From Klebsiella electrica (lineage in GTDB: Bacteria; Pseudomonadota; Gammaproteobacteria; Enterobacterales; Enterobacteriaceae), in assembly GCF_006711645.1 (NCBI RefSeq), contig NZ_CP041247.1, positions 620,001 through 684,000 of the forward strand: DNA of 64,000 nt, in the 5' to 3' direction. Numbering within the stretch: position 1 is the stretch's first letter; each line of letters begins with the position of its first letter. Under the pieces are notes generated by a model. The model was not told the origin of the DNA. It saw only the letters and a program-made list of their open reading frames with translations, and searched no databases. The position numbers and the translations under genes are program-made. Shown piece by piece: positions 1 through 10,337 of the stretch.

Positions 1-737
1 GCTGCGGCGTGGCTACGGCCTTTTGCTTTGATAGTATCGCGGGTCAGCTCGTACTGCGTACGCAGCTCGGCGAATTTCTCACGCGCCAGCTCAGGGTCGA
101 TGCTGTTGTCGTCATCGCTGCTGTCGTCGTCATCGTCTTCATCTTCGTCTTCGTCGTCATCCATCTCTTCCTGAGAGAGTTCAGAGCCGACGTGCGTCGC
201 GGTTGGCGCCAGGTCTTCTTCGGCGTTCGGATCAACGAAACCGGTAATCAGGTCAGACAGGCGCGCTTCTTCAGCTTCAACGCGGTCGTACTGCTCCAGC
301 AGATAGGTAATGGCTTCCGGATATTCAGCAACGGAGCACTGAACCTGGTTGATCCCATCTTCAATACGCTTGGCGATGTCGATTTCGCCTTCACGCGTCA
401 GCAGTTCTACGGTACCCATTTCACGCATATACATGCGCACCGGATCGGTTGTACGTCCGATTTCAGATTCCACGCTGGACAACACCTGCGCAGCAGCTTC
501 TTCTGCATCTTCGTCGGTGTTGTTGCTGTTTTCAGCCAGCAGCAGATCATCGGCATCCGGTGCTTCTTCCATCACCTGAATGCCCATGTCATTGATCATT
601 TGGATGATGTCTTCGATCTGATCGGAGTCGACGATATCTTCCGGCAGATGGTCATTGACCTCGGCATAGGTCAGATAGCCTTGCTCCTTACCACGTTGGA
701 CAAGAAGCTTCAGCTGTGACTGCGGGTTTTGCTCCAT
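1..737 (-). CDS. rpoD: RNA polymerase sigma factor sigma-70, N-terminal part (cut by window edge)
   Basis: Primary sigma factor that directs RNA polymerase to housekeeping promoters. The reading frame opens at the ATG 735-737 (MEQNPQSQLKLL) and stays open to base 1, giving the first 245 residues of a protein that is about 613 residues in E. coli; the rest lies outside the window. Visible are region 1.1, region 1.2 (DPVRMYMREMGTVELLTREGE-like text) and the start of the non-conserved insert with its run of Asp/Glu near residues 190-210. It is the last gene of rpsU-dnaG-rpoD. The 150 bases between dnaG and rpoD hold a short CGGC/GCCG hairpin and no gene; in E. coli this gap carries an RNA processing site, which I cannot confirm here. 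Confidence 0.98.
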   Translation of the reverse strand, partial: MEQNPQSQLKLLVQRGKEQGYLTYAEVNDHLPEDIVDSDQIEDIIQMINDMGIQVMEEAPDADDLLLAENSNNTDEDAEEAAAQVLSSVESEIGRTTDPVRMYMREMGTVELLTREGEIDIAKRIEDGINQVQCSVAEYPEAITYLLEQYDRVEAEEARLSDLITGFVDPNAEEDLAPTATHVGSELSQEEMDDDEDEDEDDDDDSSDDDNSIDPELAREKFAELRTQYELTRDTIKAKGRSHAA

Positions 738-887
738 AAGACGGTATCCACACTTAATTCGTTTGATTGGTGTCGACAGACAAACTGCCAACATTTAAAG
801 CGAGGGCGTACTTATATTATTGCCGCTGCGCCTCAGCGCGGCTGTCGGGGGCTTCCCGAACGATATTCGGCACTTAAGCCGTGCAAT

Positions 888-2633
888 TCATTTTTTTGCC
901 AGCTCCTGACTGATGGTCCAGAGTTCCCGGCGTTCTTCACTGCTTAAACCGTGTGTACGGTCGCGGGCTATCAACTCTTCTTGCCGCAGTTCCAGCAGTG
1001 AATCAAACATATGGTTGAGCGCGTCGGTGAAGGTTTTTTCCGCGATATCTTTATCTGCTATATCGTCCCACATCGACAGTTTTTCAAGGGTTGCGGCCTC
1101 ATTTGTACCGCGATACTGCTCTAAAAGTTGCCCGGTGGTCAGACCTGGCTGAGACAAACAGGTTTTGACCAGTTCGCTGAACAGGCCAAGCCCGGGCATT
1201 TTGCGCTGATCCAGGCCCTCTAAAGGCGGAACCAGCGGCGCCAGATCCGGGTTTTGCACCAGCAGTCCTATTAGTATACGCATGGTCGTGCGTTTTAGCT
1301 GCGGCGCGGGGCGCGGAGTACCACTTTCTGTCTGTTTAGGCATTAAACGTTCAAGCTGAGCGTCATCTAAAATCCCCAGCTTGTTGCCCAGCTCCTGGCG
1401 CAAATAAATGCGCAGCGTTTCACCCGGTACCTGGGTGATGAGCGGCAGCGCTAAAGTACTGAGCTGTGCGCGCCCGTCCGGGGTGCTCAAGTCGACCTGC
1501 GGCAGCAGGCTGTTGAACAAAAACGTGGAGAGCGGCTGAGCCTGCTCCATCCGCGCTTCAAATGCCGCTTTCCCCTCTTTACGCACCAGCGTATCCGGGT
1601 CTTCGCCGTCGGGCAGAAACATAAAGCGTAGCTGACGACCGTCGGTCATGTACGGCAGCGCCGTTTCCAGCGCACGCCAGGCGGCATCGCGGCCAGCCCG
1701 GTCGCCGTCATAACAGCAGATGACCTGATTGGTCGCCCGGAACAAAAGCTGAATATGGTCGGCAGTGGTCGAGGTCCCCAGCGACGCGACGGCGTAGTTG
1801 ATGTCGAACTGCGCCAGCGCCACAACGTCCATATAACCTTCGACAACCAGCAAACGTGGTGGTTCGGCGTTATCCTGCTGTGCTTCATACAGGCCGTACA
1901 GCTGACGACCCTTATGGAAAATATCGGTTTCCGGGGAGTTAAGGTACTTCGGCAGGGCATCGCCCAGCACGCGGCCACCAAAACCAATCACCCGGCCTCG
2001 CTTATCGCGGATAGGGAACATGACCCGTTCGCGGAAGCGGTCGTAACTGCGCCCCTTATCGTTGGTCACCAGCATGCCGGCATCGATAAGCGACTGGCGG
2101 TTTTCTTGATTGCCGCCAAAACGTTTTAAGACGTTATCCCAACCGGGCGGGGCGTAGCCAATCGCGAAGCGCGCAATGACCTCGCTGCTTAAGCCACGTT
2201 TCGCCAGATACTGGCGCGCAGGGTCGGCGGCGGGTTGCATCAGGGACTGTTGATAAAACGCATTCAGGCCGTCCATCAATTGATAGAGACTCTGCCGCTG
2301 ATGGCGCTCTATTTGACTCGGCCCGTTGCCTGCTTCGTATGGCACTTCGAGGTTGTGCATGGCGGCCAGCTCTTCAACCGTCTCCACGAACTCGAGTTTG
2401 TCGTAGTTCATAAGGAAGTCGACAGCGTTGCCGTGCGCACCGCAACCAAAGCAGTGATAAAACTGTTTTTCACCGTTGACGGTAAAAGAGGGGGTTTTTT
2501 CGTTATGGAATGGACAGCACGCGTGGTAGTTCTTGCCCTGCTTTTTGAGCTTTACCCGCGCGTCGATGAGATCGACGATGTCGGTGCGCGCCAGCAGATC
2601 ATTGATAAATACGCGTGGGATTCGTCCAGCCAT
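888..2633 (-). CDS. dnaG: DNA primase
   Basis: Makes the RNA primers for chromosomal replication and acts with DnaB helicase at the fork. The protein is 581 residues, the family's usual length, and begins MAGRIPRVFINDLLARTD. An N-terminal CHC2 zinc finger is visible at about residues 39-64 (CCPFHNEKTPSF then CFGCGAHGN). The RNA-polymerase/TOPRIM core follows, with VVEGYMDVVAL and the acidic CCYDGDRAGRDAA motif, and then the C-terminal helicase-binding domain ending in LAKK. It lies downstream of rpsU behind a hairpin terminator, an arrangement that in E. coli keeps primase levels well below S21. Confidence 0.98.
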   Translation of the reverse strand: MAGRIPRVFINDLLARTDIVDLIDARVKLKKQGKNYHACCPFHNEKTPSFTVNGEKQFYHCFGCGAHGNAVDFLMNYDKLEFVETVEELAAMHNLEVPYEAGNGPSQIERHQRQSLYQLMDGLNAFYQQSLMQPAADPARQYLAKRGLSSEVIARFAIGYAPPGWDNVLKRFGGNQENRQSLIDAGMLVTNDKGRSYDRFRERVMFPIRDKRGRVIGFGGRVLGDALPKYLNSPETDIFHKGRQLYGLYEAQQDNAEPPRLLVVEGYMDVVALAQFDINYAVASLGTSTTADHIQLLFRATNQVICCYDGDRAGRDAAWRALETALPYMTDGRQLRFMFLPDGEDPDTLVRKEGKAAFEARMEQAQPLSTFLFNSLLPQVDLSTPDGRAQLSTLALPLITQVPGETLRIYLRQELGNKLGILDDAQLERLMPKQTESGTPRPAPQLKRTTMRILIGLLVQNPDLAPLVPPLEGLDQRKMPGLGLFSELVKTCLSQPGLTTGQLLEQYRGTNEAATLEKLSMWDDIADKDIAEKTFTDALNHMFDSLLELRQEELIARDRTHGLSSEERRELWTISQELAKK

Positions 2634-2720
2634 AGGCCCCGTAAACTATACACACGATCATCAGACGGTCTCAGCGTGGGCTGAACACGTTCTTTCATGA
2701 TGCTGTGTATCTGCTAATGC

Positions 2721-2761
2721 ATAAACGAAAATAAGCCGCGCATTCCTTCCGGAAGCACGGC
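2721..2761 (-). terminator. rpsU-dnaG intercistronic terminator
   Basis: On the minus strand a GCCGTGC / GCGCGGC stem (2735-2761, one G-U pair) encloses a TTCCGGAA core and is followed by a T-rich tract (2721-2734). It lies between rpsU and dnaG, where E. coli has the partial terminator T1 that lowers dnaG and rpoD transcription. The role is inferred from that position. Confidence 0.7.
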
Positions 2762-2785
2762 CTTACAACAACAACTCAGTCTGAA

Positions 2786-2805
2786 TTGAGGGCGTTGGCC
2801 CTCAA
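2786..2805 (-). repeat. Perfect 8-bp inverted repeat just after rpsU
   Basis: TTGAGGGC, four bases, GCCCTCAA: a perfect hairpin four bases downstream of the rpsU stop. There is no T-run behind it, so it is not a simple terminator. E. coli has an antitermination-like nut site in this gap, but I cannot tell whether this hairpin is its counterpart; it may instead protect the rpsU mRNA end. Confidence 0.5.
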
Positions 2806-2809
2806 CCGA

Positions 2810-3375
<566 letters not shown>

Positions 3376-4389
3376 ATGCGTGTACTGGGTATTGAAACAT
3401 CCTGCGATGAAACCGGCATCGCCATTTATGACGACGAAAAAGGCCTGCTAGCCAATCAATTGTATAGTCAGGTGAAATTACATGCTGACTACGGCGGCGT
3501 GGTGCCCGAGCTGGCTTCGCGCGACCACGTGCGTAAAACCGTTCCGCTGATTCAGGCGGCGTTGAAAGAGGCCGGGTTGACGGCCAAAGAGATTGATGCC
3601 GTGGCCTATACCGCAGGTCCGGGCCTGGTTGGGGCGCTGCTGGTTGGCGCAACAATAGGGCGTTCGCTGGCGTTTGCCTGGAACGTACCGGCGATTCCGG
3701 TACACCATATGGAAGGACATCTGCTGGCGCCGATGCTGGAGGATAATCCTCCCGCCTTCCCGTTTGTGGCGCTGCTGGTCTCTGGCGGCCATACCCAGTT
3801 GATTAGCGTAACCGGTATTGGTCAGTACGAGTTGCTCGGCGAGTCTATCGATGATGCGGCCGGGGAGGCGTTTGATAAAACCGCTAAGCTGCTGGGGCTC
3901 GATTACCCCGGCGGTCCGATGCTGTCTAAGATGGCGGCTCAGGGCAGCGAAGGGCGGTTTGTTTTCCCTCGCCCGATGACCGACCGTCCCGGTCTGGATT
4001 TCAGCTTTTCCGGCCTGAAAACCTTTGCGGCTAACACGATTCGCAATAACGATGACGACGAGCAGACCCGCGCAGATATCGCCCGGGCGTTTGAAGATGC
4101 GGTGGTGGATACGCTGATGATTAAGTGTCGTCGCGCGCTGGAGCAGACCGGCTTTAAACGCCTGGTGATGGCCGGTGGCGTGAGCGCCAACCGCACGCTG
4201 CGCGCGAAGCTGGCGGAGATGATGACAAAGCGCGGCGGCGAAGTGTTCTATGCGCGCCCGGAGTTCTGCACCGATAACGGCGCAATGATCGCCTATGCCG
4301 GGATGGTTCGTCTGCGCAGCGGCGCTAAAGCGGATCTCGGCGTGACCGTGCGTCCGCGCTGGCCGCTCGCTGAACTGCCGGCGGCGTAA
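3376..4389 (+). CDS. tsaD: tRNA N6-adenosine threonylcarbamoyltransferase TsaD
   Basis: Catalytic subunit that transfers the threonylcarbamoyl group from threonylcarbamoyl-AMP to A37 of ANN-decoding tRNAs, working with TsaB and TsaE. It is 337 residues, full length. The ASKHA-fold start [14 protein letters not shown], the metal-binding HHMEGH motif near residue 111, the nucleotide-site text VSGGHTQL and the C-terminal [11 protein letters not shown] and [13 protein letters not shown] segments are all present. It diverges from rpsU, as in E. coli. A terminator separates it from the convergent permease. Confidence 0.98.
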   Translation: MRVLGIETSCDETGIAIYDDEKGLLANQLYSQVKLHADYGGVVPELASRDHVRKTVPLIQAALKEAGLTAKEIDAVAYTAGPGLVGALLVGATIGRSLAFAWNVPAIPVHHMEGHLLAPMLEDNPPAFPFVALLVSGGHTQLISVTGIGQYELLGESIDDAAGEAFDKTAKLLGLDYPGGPMLSKMAAQGSEGRFVFPRPMTDRPGLDFSFSGLKTFAANTIRNNDDDEQTRADIARAFEDAVVDTLMIKCRRALEQTGFKRLVMAGGVSANRTLRAKLAEMMTKRGGEVFYARPEFCTDNGAMIAYAGMVRLRSGAKADLGVTVRPRWPLAELPAA

Positions 4390-4398
4390 TCGGCTGCA

Positions 4399-4427
4399 CA
4401 GGCCGACGTTCTGTCGGCCTGCTTTTC
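4399..4427. terminator. Terminator between tsaD and the permease
   Basis: CAGGCCGAC, GTTCT, GTCGGCCTG is a perfect 9-bp stem followed on the plus strand by CTTTTCTGCTTT. It lies 10 bases after the tsaD stop and just before the end of the convergent permease gene, so it may serve both. Confidence 0.8.
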
Positions 4428-4431
4428 TGCT

Positions 4432-6039
4432 TTACTCCATACTTTTACACAGCGAGCAAATCGCGCCCTGATGTTTGTGCGAGTGCATCACGTCCGGACG
4501 TTCATACTCTTCTTCACAGCTGACGCACTGGTAAACGGTGATGGACGCATTGCCCTGCGCATCGTAGCGCGGCTCGCTAATCCCGTCATCGTACTGCTTG
4601 ATGTAGTAGCGCCCGCCGGTGAGGATACCCATCAGCGGCGTCATCACCAGCGCCACGACCAGCGCAATCAGCGGCGAGAACGGTGCCAGCGTGGCACCGA
4701 GCAGGCCGAAGAAGGCGCAGATCGACAGGCCGGCCGCCAGAGCAAACGAAACCACCCCCACCGGGTTAACGTTGTAGATCATCCCGCGACGATATTCCGG
4801 CTGCGCCGGGGCGAGCCGGAGCAGGCCTTTGTTGACGGTGATATCGGTGGCAACCACCACCACCCAGGCAATGGCAAAGTTAGAGTAGAAGCCAAGAATC
4901 CACGACAGGGCGCTGAACATATCGCCTTCCATCAGCGCCAGCGCGATGGCGAGGTTGACGATGACGAAGATAATCCGCCCCGGATAGCGTTTGGTGGTGC
5001 GCGTCCAGGCGCTGGTCCACGCCAGCGAGCCAGAATAGGCGTTGGTGACGTTGATTTTAATCTGTGAAATGACCACCAGCACTACGGCCAGGGTTAACGC
5101 CAGCCAGCCGGGCACCAGGTTATCAAAGACGCTGACGAACTGCTGTACCGGCTCGGTGTTGTGTACCGCCGGGAAGCGGGTCAGCAGATAGAAGCCGAGG
5201 AAGGCGCCGATGATCTGTTTTATTGCGCCTAATACCACCCAGCCCGGGCCTGCGGAGAAGACCGCCAGCCACCAGCTTTTGCTGTTTTCCGCCGTTTTAG
5301 GCGGCATAAAGCGCAGATAATCGATCTGCTCGCCGATTTGCATAATCAGCGACAGGCACACCCCGGCGCCGAGCATTATGGCGGTTAAATCGACCTGCGC
5401 CGCGTTATTCTTGCCGGCGAAGTTCATAAAACCATCCACCAGCTCCGGGTCTTTGGCAATCAGCCAGGCCACCGGCACCACCATCAGCACCAGCCACAGC
5501 GGCGTGGTCCATACCTGCAGGCGGGTCAGGGCTTTCATGCCGTAAACCACCAGCGGCAGCACCATCAGGGTGGCGATGAGATAGCCCATCCACAGCGGGA
5601 TCCCTAACCCAACCAGTAGCCCCTGGGCCATGATCGACCCTTCAAGGGCGAAGAAGATAAAGGTGAAACCGGCGAAGATAATGCTGGTGATCACCGAGCC
5701 AAAATAGCCGAATCCGGCGCTACGGGTGATTAAGTCGAGGTCAATGTTATAGCGGGCGGCGGTAATCGCCAGCGGGATCCCGGTGAGGAAGATAACCAGC
5801 GCCGCCAGCAGGATGGCGTAAATGGCGTTGGTGGTGCCCCATGCCATGCCGATGCTGGCGCCGATGGAGAAGTCCGCCAGATAGGCGATACCGCCCAGCG
5901 CGGTCACGGCGACAACGCCTGGTCCCCAGCGGCGGAAACTCAGAGGAGCATAGCGGAGTGTATAGTCTTCGAGGGTTTCTTTAGAGCCGGAAGCCCCGGT
6001 CTGTGCAGGTAACTCAGTTTTAATATCCAGTGATGACAT
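4432..6039 (-). CDS. NCS1-family nucleobase permease with cysteine-rich C-terminal tail
   Basis: Predicted inner-membrane importer of the purine/cytosine (CodB-like, NCS1) family with about twelve hydrophobic segments; the N-terminal LRYAPLSFRRWGPGVVAVTALGG and GFTFIFFALEGSIMAQGL segments are family-like. The substrate is not known from sequence. After the last helix there is a hydrophilic tail with CVSC, HSHKH and CSLC, a spacing that suggests a zinc-ribbon-like metal site and is not part of standard CodB. Two ATGs compete: at 6045 the AAGGA directly abuts the start codon, while at 6039 the spacing is six bases, so 6039 (MSSLDIK, 535 residues) is preferred. It follows ureG in the same direction, which suggests import of a nitrogen-rich base or urea precursor; that link is inference. 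Confidence 0.85.
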   Translation of the reverse strand: MSSLDIKTELPAQTGASGSKETLEDYTLRYAPLSFRRWGPGVVAVTALGGIAYLADFSIGASIGMAWGTTNAIYAILLAALVIFLTGIPLAITAARYNIDLDLITRSAGFGYFGSVITSIIFAGFTFIFFALEGSIMAQGLLVGLGIPLWMGYLIATLMVLPLVVYGMKALTRLQVWTTPLWLVLMVVPVAWLIAKDPELVDGFMNFAGKNNAAQVDLTAIMLGAGVCLSLIMQIGEQIDYLRFMPPKTAENSKSWWLAVFSAGPGWVVLGAIKQIIGAFLGFYLLTRFPAVHNTEPVQQFVSVFDNLVPGWLALTLAVVLVVISQIKINVTNAYSGSLAWTSAWTRTTKRYPGRIIFVIVNLAIALALMEGDMFSALSWILGFYSNFAIAWVVVVATDITVNKGLLRLAPAQPEYRRGMIYNVNPVGVVSFALAAGLSICAFFGLLGATLAPFSPLIALVVALVMTPLMGILTGGRYYIKQYDDGISEPRYDAQGNASITVYQCVSCEEEYERPDVMHSHKHQGAICSLCKSME

Positions 6040-6149
6040 AGTCATTCCTTAATGGTCAGGCATGACTGTAATTAGCAAACCTTATGCCACTTCGCACAAC
6101 CGCTGCGCCGGGCGCTGATGGGGCGGGGATGAATAAAGCGGGGGCAGGA

Positions 6150-6186
6150 GGCGCACCATCCGGACGCAGGTGCGCCGGGATGGTGC
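6150..6186 (-). terminator. Overlapping hairpins after ureG
   Basis: Two stems share bases: GGCGCACC (6150-6157) with GGTGCGCC (6169-6176), and GCACCATCC (6153-6161) with GGATGGTGC (6178-6186). They cannot form together. The position, 9 bases after the ureG stop and about 110 bases before the permease start, suggests an end-of-operon signal or a 3' stability element. There is no T-run. Confidence 0.5.
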
Positions 6187-6194
6187 AGGCGCGC

Positions 6195-6809
6195 TTAGCG
6201 CAGCATGCCTTTGTCGACAAGGAAAGCGATGATGTTATTCAGGCCATCGCCGCTTTTCAGGTTGGTAAAGGTCCACGGGCGGTCGCCGCGCATACGCATC
6301 GTGTCGCGCTCCATGACCTCCAGCGACGCGCCCACATACGGTGCAAGGTCGGTTTTGTTGATCACCAGGAAGTCCGACTTCGTGATCCCCGGCCCGCCTT
6401 TACGCGGGATCTTTTCCCCTTCCGCCACGTCAATGACGTAGATGGTCAGATCCGCCAGCTCCGGGCTGAAGGTGGCGCTCAGGTTATCGCCGCCGCTTTC
6501 CACAAAGATCAGATCGAGGTTGCCGAATTTTTCGCTTAGCGCTTCTACCGCCGCCAGGTTCATCGAGGCGTCTTCGCGGATCGCGGTATGCGGACAGCCG
6601 CCGGTTTCGACGCCGACGATACGCTCCGGTGCCAGCGCGCCCGCTTCGGTGAGAATACGCTGATCTTCTTTGGTGTAGATGTCGTTGGTCACGACGGCGA
6701 GCTGCCAGGTGTCGCGCATGGCTTTACACAGCGCTTCCAGCAGGGCCGTTTTCCCGGAACCGACCGGGCCGCCGACGCCGACGCGCAGCGGGTGTTTGTT
6801 ATTGTGCAT
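6195..6809 (-). CDS. ureG: Urease accessory GTPase UreG
   Basis: SIMIBI-class GTPase that powers nickel insertion into apo-urease together with UreD and UreF, taking nickel from UreE. It is 204 residues, normal length. The P-loop GGPVGSGKT is at residues 13-21, the metal-binding Cys-Pro-His (C72, H74) sits in [14 protein letters not shown], and the guanine-specificity NKTD is at 151-154. Last gene of ureDABCEFG, starting 8 bases after ureF. Confidence 0.98.
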   Translation of the reverse strand: MHNNKHPLRVGVGGPVGSGKTALLEALCKAMRDTWQLAVVTNDIYTKEDQRILTEAGALAPERIVGVETGGCPHTAIREDASMNLAAVEALSEKFGNLDLIFVESGGDNLSATFSPELADLTIYVIDVAEGEKIPRKGGPGITKSDFLVINKTDLAPYVGASLEVMERDTMRMRGDRPWTFTNLKSGDGLNNIIAFLVDKGMLR

Positions 6810-6817
6810 ACTCTCTC

Positions 6818-7492
6818 CTAGGAACGGAATAATCGGGAATACTGGGTTTCATGCCGGGCGGAAGCTATGGCGGCCAGCGGCGTGGAGGAACCTATCGCGC
6901 TATCCGGCGCCGCAAGGGCGCAGGCCATATCCGCCGCGTAGCGATCGCACAGGCGTAAAATCAGCTGCTGGGCCGCCTGTTGGCCGAAGGGAACCAGCTT
7001 AACGCCCGCCATCACCGCGCTTTCGATCCAGCTGTAGCCAAGGCTCAGCGCCAGGTCGGGCAGCGCGATTTGCCAACGCACGCCGAGCCAGGCCATGCCG
7101 GCGAGCTGGCTCTGCCGGGACAAAACGCGCCACGGCGGCGGGCAATCCGGCTGCCAGTCGGCCAGCAGGCGGGCAAAGGCCGCGCCGCGATTACGTTCTT
7201 CTTCACGCAGTTCGCGGGTTTCGCGGCAGGCGAGCAGCCAGGCGGTCCAGCGCTGTGCTGACGGTAGATCGTCGTTTTCGCATGCCCGATACAGCCGGGC
7301 GAACAGAGGAAGATCGACGGTAAAAAAGCTCTGTTCCATCTGCTGCAGCTGCCAGCGTTCAAAAGCGGCGGCATCGGGCACCCAGCCTGCTTCCACCGCC
7401 CATTCCAGACCTTGCGACCAGCTATAGCCGCCGACCGGCAGATTGCTGCTGGCCAGCTGCATCAGCCGCAGGCGTTTTTCCGGCGTGGGCAT
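6818..7492 (-). CDS. ureF: Urease accessory protein UreF
   Basis: All-helical cytoplasmic chaperone that bridges UreD-urease and UreG and gates GTP hydrolysis during metallocentre assembly. It is 224 residues, the length of Klebsiella UreF, beginning [20 protein letters not shown], with the conserved [18 protein letters not shown] segment near the N terminus. The start ATG (7490-7492) abuts the ureE stop, so translation is probably coupled. Confidence 0.97.
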   Translation of the reverse strand: MPTPEKRLRLMQLASSNLPVGGYSWSQGLEWAVEAGWVPDAAAFERWQLQQMEQSFFTVDLPLFARLYRACENDDLPSAQRWTAWLLACRETRELREEERNRGAAFARLLADWQPDCPPPWRVLSRQSQLAGMAWLGVRWQIALPDLALSLGYSWIESAVMAGVKLVPFGQQAAQQLILRLCDRYAADMACALAAPDSAIGSSTPLAAIASARHETQYSRLFRS

Positions 7493-7990
7493 TTAGTGAC
7501 TGTGCTCGTGATGGTGATGATCGTGGCCATGATCGTGATGATGACCATGGCTGTGGCCGTGGCTTTCGCTGGCGTAGGCACCGGCTTCCGGTTCAAACGG
7601 CAGATGGGCGAAAGTCACCTCCAGGCCGAACTGGCGCAGCATATCGTCCAGCACATGGTCGTGATGATAGCGCAGTTCGCCGGGCATGATTTGCAGCGGA
7701 ACGTGGCGGTTGCCGAGGTGATAGCAGGCTTTCGCCAGGGTGAACGGATCGTCACAACGCACCACAGACAGGCCTTCATCAGCGGCGATAATTTGCACAA
7801 GCTCGCTGCCGTCGTCATTGCTGAGCACATCCCCGCCGCGCAGCAGCAGGCCGCGCGGCAACAACAGACCGGCTTCGCGACCGTCGTTGAGGGTGACTTT
7901 GATACGGCTTTTCACCCGCACATCGATCGGCAGCGTGAGGCTGGCGGTCAGTTTGCCAGGTGAATCCACTCGTTGGGTCAGATAGAGCAT
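7493..7990 (-). CDS. ureE: Urease accessory nickel metallochaperone UreE
   Basis: Binds nickel and hands it to UreG for urease activation. It is 165 residues. The peptide-binding domain comes first, then the metal domain with the conserved His96 in GNRHVPLQ and His110/His112 in RYHHDH. The C-terminal tail from residue 144 holds 14 His in 22 residues, interspersed with Asp, Gly and Ser. Such a tail is typical of Klebsiella UreE and binds several nickel ions, but it is dispensable for core function in K. aerogenes. It lies 9 bases after ureC. Confidence 0.97.
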   Translation of the reverse strand: MLYLTQRVDSPGKLTASLTLPIDVRVKSRIKVTLNDGREAGLLLPRGLLLRGGDVLSNDDGSELVQIIAADEGLSVVRCDDPFTLAKACYHLGNRHVPLQIMPGELRYHHDHVLDDMLRQFGLEVTFAHLPFEPEAGAYASESHGHSHGHHHDHGHDHHHHEHSH

Positions 7991-7999
7991 CCGGACTCC

Positions 8000-9703
8000 T
8001 TAAAACAGAAAATAACGTTGCGCCATCGGCAGGACATCTGCCGGTTCGCTGGTGATCAGTTCGCCATCGATACGCACTTCATAGGTTTGCGCGTCGACGG
8101 TGATGTTGGGCTGCAGGCCGTTATGGATCATGTCGGTCTTTTGTACCGTCCGGCAGCCTTTCGCCACCGCTGTGGCGCTGTGCAGATTCAGACGCTGTGC
8201 CACGCCACTGTCGATTGCCGCCTGCGACAGGAAGGTGAGGCGACAGTGATGGCGAGCGCTGCCCAGCGCGCCGAACATCGGGCGGTAGTGCACCGGCTGC
8301 GGCGTCGGAATCGAGGCGTTGATGTCGCCCATCGGGGCAATGGCAATCATGCCGCCCTTGATAACCGCAGCTGGCTTAACGCCGAAAAATGCCGGCGACC
8401 ACAGCACGAGATCCGCCAGTTTGCCCACTTCAATCGATCCGACTTCATGGGCGATACCGTGGGTCAGCGCCGGGTTGATGGTGTATTTGGCGATATAGCG
8501 CTTCACGCGGAAATTGTCGTTATCACCGCTCTCTTCCGCCAGCGGCCCGCGCTGGACCTTCATCCGGTGCGCCACCTGCCAGGTACGCAGAACGACTTCG
8601 CCCACGCGCCCCATCGCCTGTGAATCGGAAGAGGTCAGAGAGAAGGCGCCGAGATCGTGCAGGACATCTTCTGCCGCAATGGTTTCCCGGCGAATGCGCG
8701 ATTCGGCAAACGCCACGTCTTCGGCAATATCCGGATCGAGATGGTGGCAGACCATCAGCATATCCAGATGTTCGTCAATGGTATTGACGGTGTAGGGCAG
8801 CGTCGGGTTGGTGGAGGAGGGCAAAATATTCGGGTGCGCGCAGGCGGTAATAATATCCGGCGCATGGCCGCCGCCGGCGCCTTCGGTGTGGAAGGTGTGG
8901 ATCGTCCGTCCGGCAATCGCCGCCAGCGTATCTTCAACAAAACCCGATTCATTCAGGGTGTCGCTGTGCAGCGCTACCTGAATATCCATTTCGTCGGCAA
9001 CCGTCAGCGCGCAGTTGATGGCTGCCGGCGTGGCGCCCCAGTCTTCATGAATTTTCAGGCCGATAACGCCTGCCGCGACCTGTTCGCGTAGCGCGTCCGG
9101 GTTCGAACCGTTACCTTTGCCCAGCAGACCGATATTCACCGGCAGGCTGTCCGCGGCCTGCAGCATCCGCGAGATGTACCACGGTCCCGGCGTGCAGGTG
9201 GTGGCGTGTGTCCCCGCCGCCGGGCCCGTTCCGCCGCCAACCATGGTGGTGACGCCGGAGACCAGCGCCTCTTCCGCCTGCTGCGGGCAGATCCAGTGAA
9301 TGTGAGTATCGACGCCGCCGGCGGTGACAATCTTGCCTTCGGCAGCGATAATTTCCGTTGCCGCGCCAATGGGGATATTGACGTTGGGCTGGATATCGGG
9401 ATTACCCGCTTTGCCGATGGCGACGATGCGCCCCTCTTTGATGCCAATGTCGGCTTTGACGATCCCCCAGTGATCGACTACCAGCGCATTGGTCAGCACC
9501 AGATCGACACAGTCGTCAGCGAGTATTTGTCCCTGGCCCATACCGTCACGGATGACCTTGCCGCCGCCGAACTTGACCTCCTCGCCGTAGGTGGTCAGAT
9601 CGTCTTCGACCTCGATCCACAGTTCAGTGTCCGCCAGGCGCACTTTATCGCCGGTGGTGGGGCCAAACATGTCGGCATAGGCCTGACGTGAAATATCACT
9701 CAT
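8000..9703 (-). CDS. ureC: Urease alpha subunit (catalytic)
   Basis: Catalytic subunit of the nickel enzyme that hydrolyses urea to ammonia and carbamate in the cytoplasm. It is 567 residues, identical in length to K. aerogenes UreC. Every active-site residue is at its usual number: His134 and His136 (THIHW), the carbamylated Lys217 (GLKIHEDWG), His219, His246, His272, the flap Cys319 with His320 (MVCHH) and Asp360 ([10 protein letters not shown]). The gene overlaps ureB by 8 bases. The enzyme should be active if nickel and the accessory proteins are supplied. Confidence 0.99.
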   Translation of the reverse strand: MSDISRQAYADMFGPTTGDKVRLADTELWIEVEDDLTTYGEEVKFGGGKVIRDGMGQGQILADDCVDLVLTNALVVDHWGIVKADIGIKEGRIVAIGKAGNPDIQPNVNIPIGAATEIIAAEGKIVTAGGVDTHIHWICPQQAEEALVSGVTTMVGGGTGPAAGTHATTCTPGPWYISRMLQAADSLPVNIGLLGKGNGSNPDALREQVAAGVIGLKIHEDWGATPAAINCALTVADEMDIQVALHSDTLNESGFVEDTLAAIAGRTIHTFHTEGAGGGHAPDIITACAHPNILPSSTNPTLPYTVNTIDEHLDMLMVCHHLDPDIAEDVAFAESRIRRETIAAEDVLHDLGAFSLTSSDSQAMGRVGEVVLRTWQVAHRMKVQRGPLAEESGDNDNFRVKRYIAKYTINPALTHGIAHEVGSIEVGKLADLVLWSPAFFGVKPAAVIKGGMIAIAPMGDINASIPTPQPVHYRPMFGALGSARHHCRLTFLSQAAIDSGVAQRLNLHSATAVAKGCRTVQKTDMIHNGLQPNITVDAQTYEVRIDGELITSEPADVLPMAQRYFLF

Positions 9704-10016
9704 CGTTTGCCTCCAGATTTCCCATCACGTCGCCGCGAAAACCGTATACCGCGCGACGACCGGCGAGCGCGACCAGCTCCACTTCACGTTTTTGCCCCGG
9801 CTCAAAGCGGACCGCGGTACCGGCGGCGATGTTCAGGCGATAGCCGGTGGCCTGCGCCCGGTCAAATTTTAGCGCCGGATTGACCTCGGCAAAATGGTAA
9901 TGCGATCCAACCTGAATCGGTCGGTCGCCATGATTCTCAACGATAATGCTGCGGGTGGCGCGGCCAACGTTCAGAGCTATCTGTCCGGGCTGCACCTTGT
10001 ATTCACCTGGGATCAT
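9696..10016 (-). CDS. ureB: Urease beta subunit
   Basis: Structural subunit of the (UreABC)3 urease; together with UreD/UreF contacts it also takes part in apoenzyme activation. It is 106 residues, as in Klebsiella, starting [16 protein letters not shown] and carrying the conserved [20 protein letters not shown] segment. Its end overlaps the start of ureC; ureA lies 9 bases upstream. Confidence 0.98.
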   Translation of the reverse strand: MIPGEYKVQPGQIALNVGRATRSIIVENHGDRPIQVGSHYHFAEVNPALKFDRAQATGYRLNIAAGTAVRFEPGQKREVELVALAGRRAVYGFRGDVMGNLEANDE

Positions 10017-10025
10017 CGCGAAACC

Positions 10026-10328
10026 TCAGATAATCGGATTGTGGACGGTGACCAGCTTCGAGCCATCCGGGAAGGTGGCCTCGACCTGGATGTCGGGGAT
10101 CATTTCGGGTACGCCTTCCATGACCTGTTCGCGGCTTAACACATGGCGGCCTTCTTCCATCAGCGCCGCCACGCTTTTACCGTCGCGGGCGCCTTCCATA
10201 ATAAAGGCGCTGATTAAGGCTACGGCCTCCGGGTAGTTCAGCTTCAGGCCGCGGGCCAGACGACGTTCCGCCACCAGCGCGGCGGTGAACAACAGCAGCT
10301 TGTCTTTCTCTCTGGGGGTCAGTTCCAT
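10026..10328 (-). CDS. ureA: Urease gamma subunit
   Basis: Small structural subunit of urease. It is 100 residues, [20 protein letters not shown] at the N terminus and a [13 protein letters not shown] terminus, almost identical to K. aerogenes UreA from memory. The separate ureA, ureB and ureC genes are the usual enterobacterial arrangement. It starts 9 bases after ureD. Confidence 0.98.
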   Translation of the reverse strand: MELTPREKDKLLLFTAALVAERRLARGLKLNYPEAVALISAFIMEGARDGKSVAALMEEGRHVLSREQVMEGVPEMIPDIQVEATFPDGSKLVTVHNPII

Positions 10329-10337
10329 AGCGTTCTC

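Noticed and set aside
9..719. Plus-strand frame of 236 codons opposite rpoD
   Set aside because: It is the complementary shadow of the rpoD coding sequence; Phe/Val/His-rich text has no family resemblance.
7500..7565. Simple CAT/GTG-rich repeat at the ureE-ureF junction
   Set aside because: It is the codons of the His-rich UreE tail, not an independent repeat.
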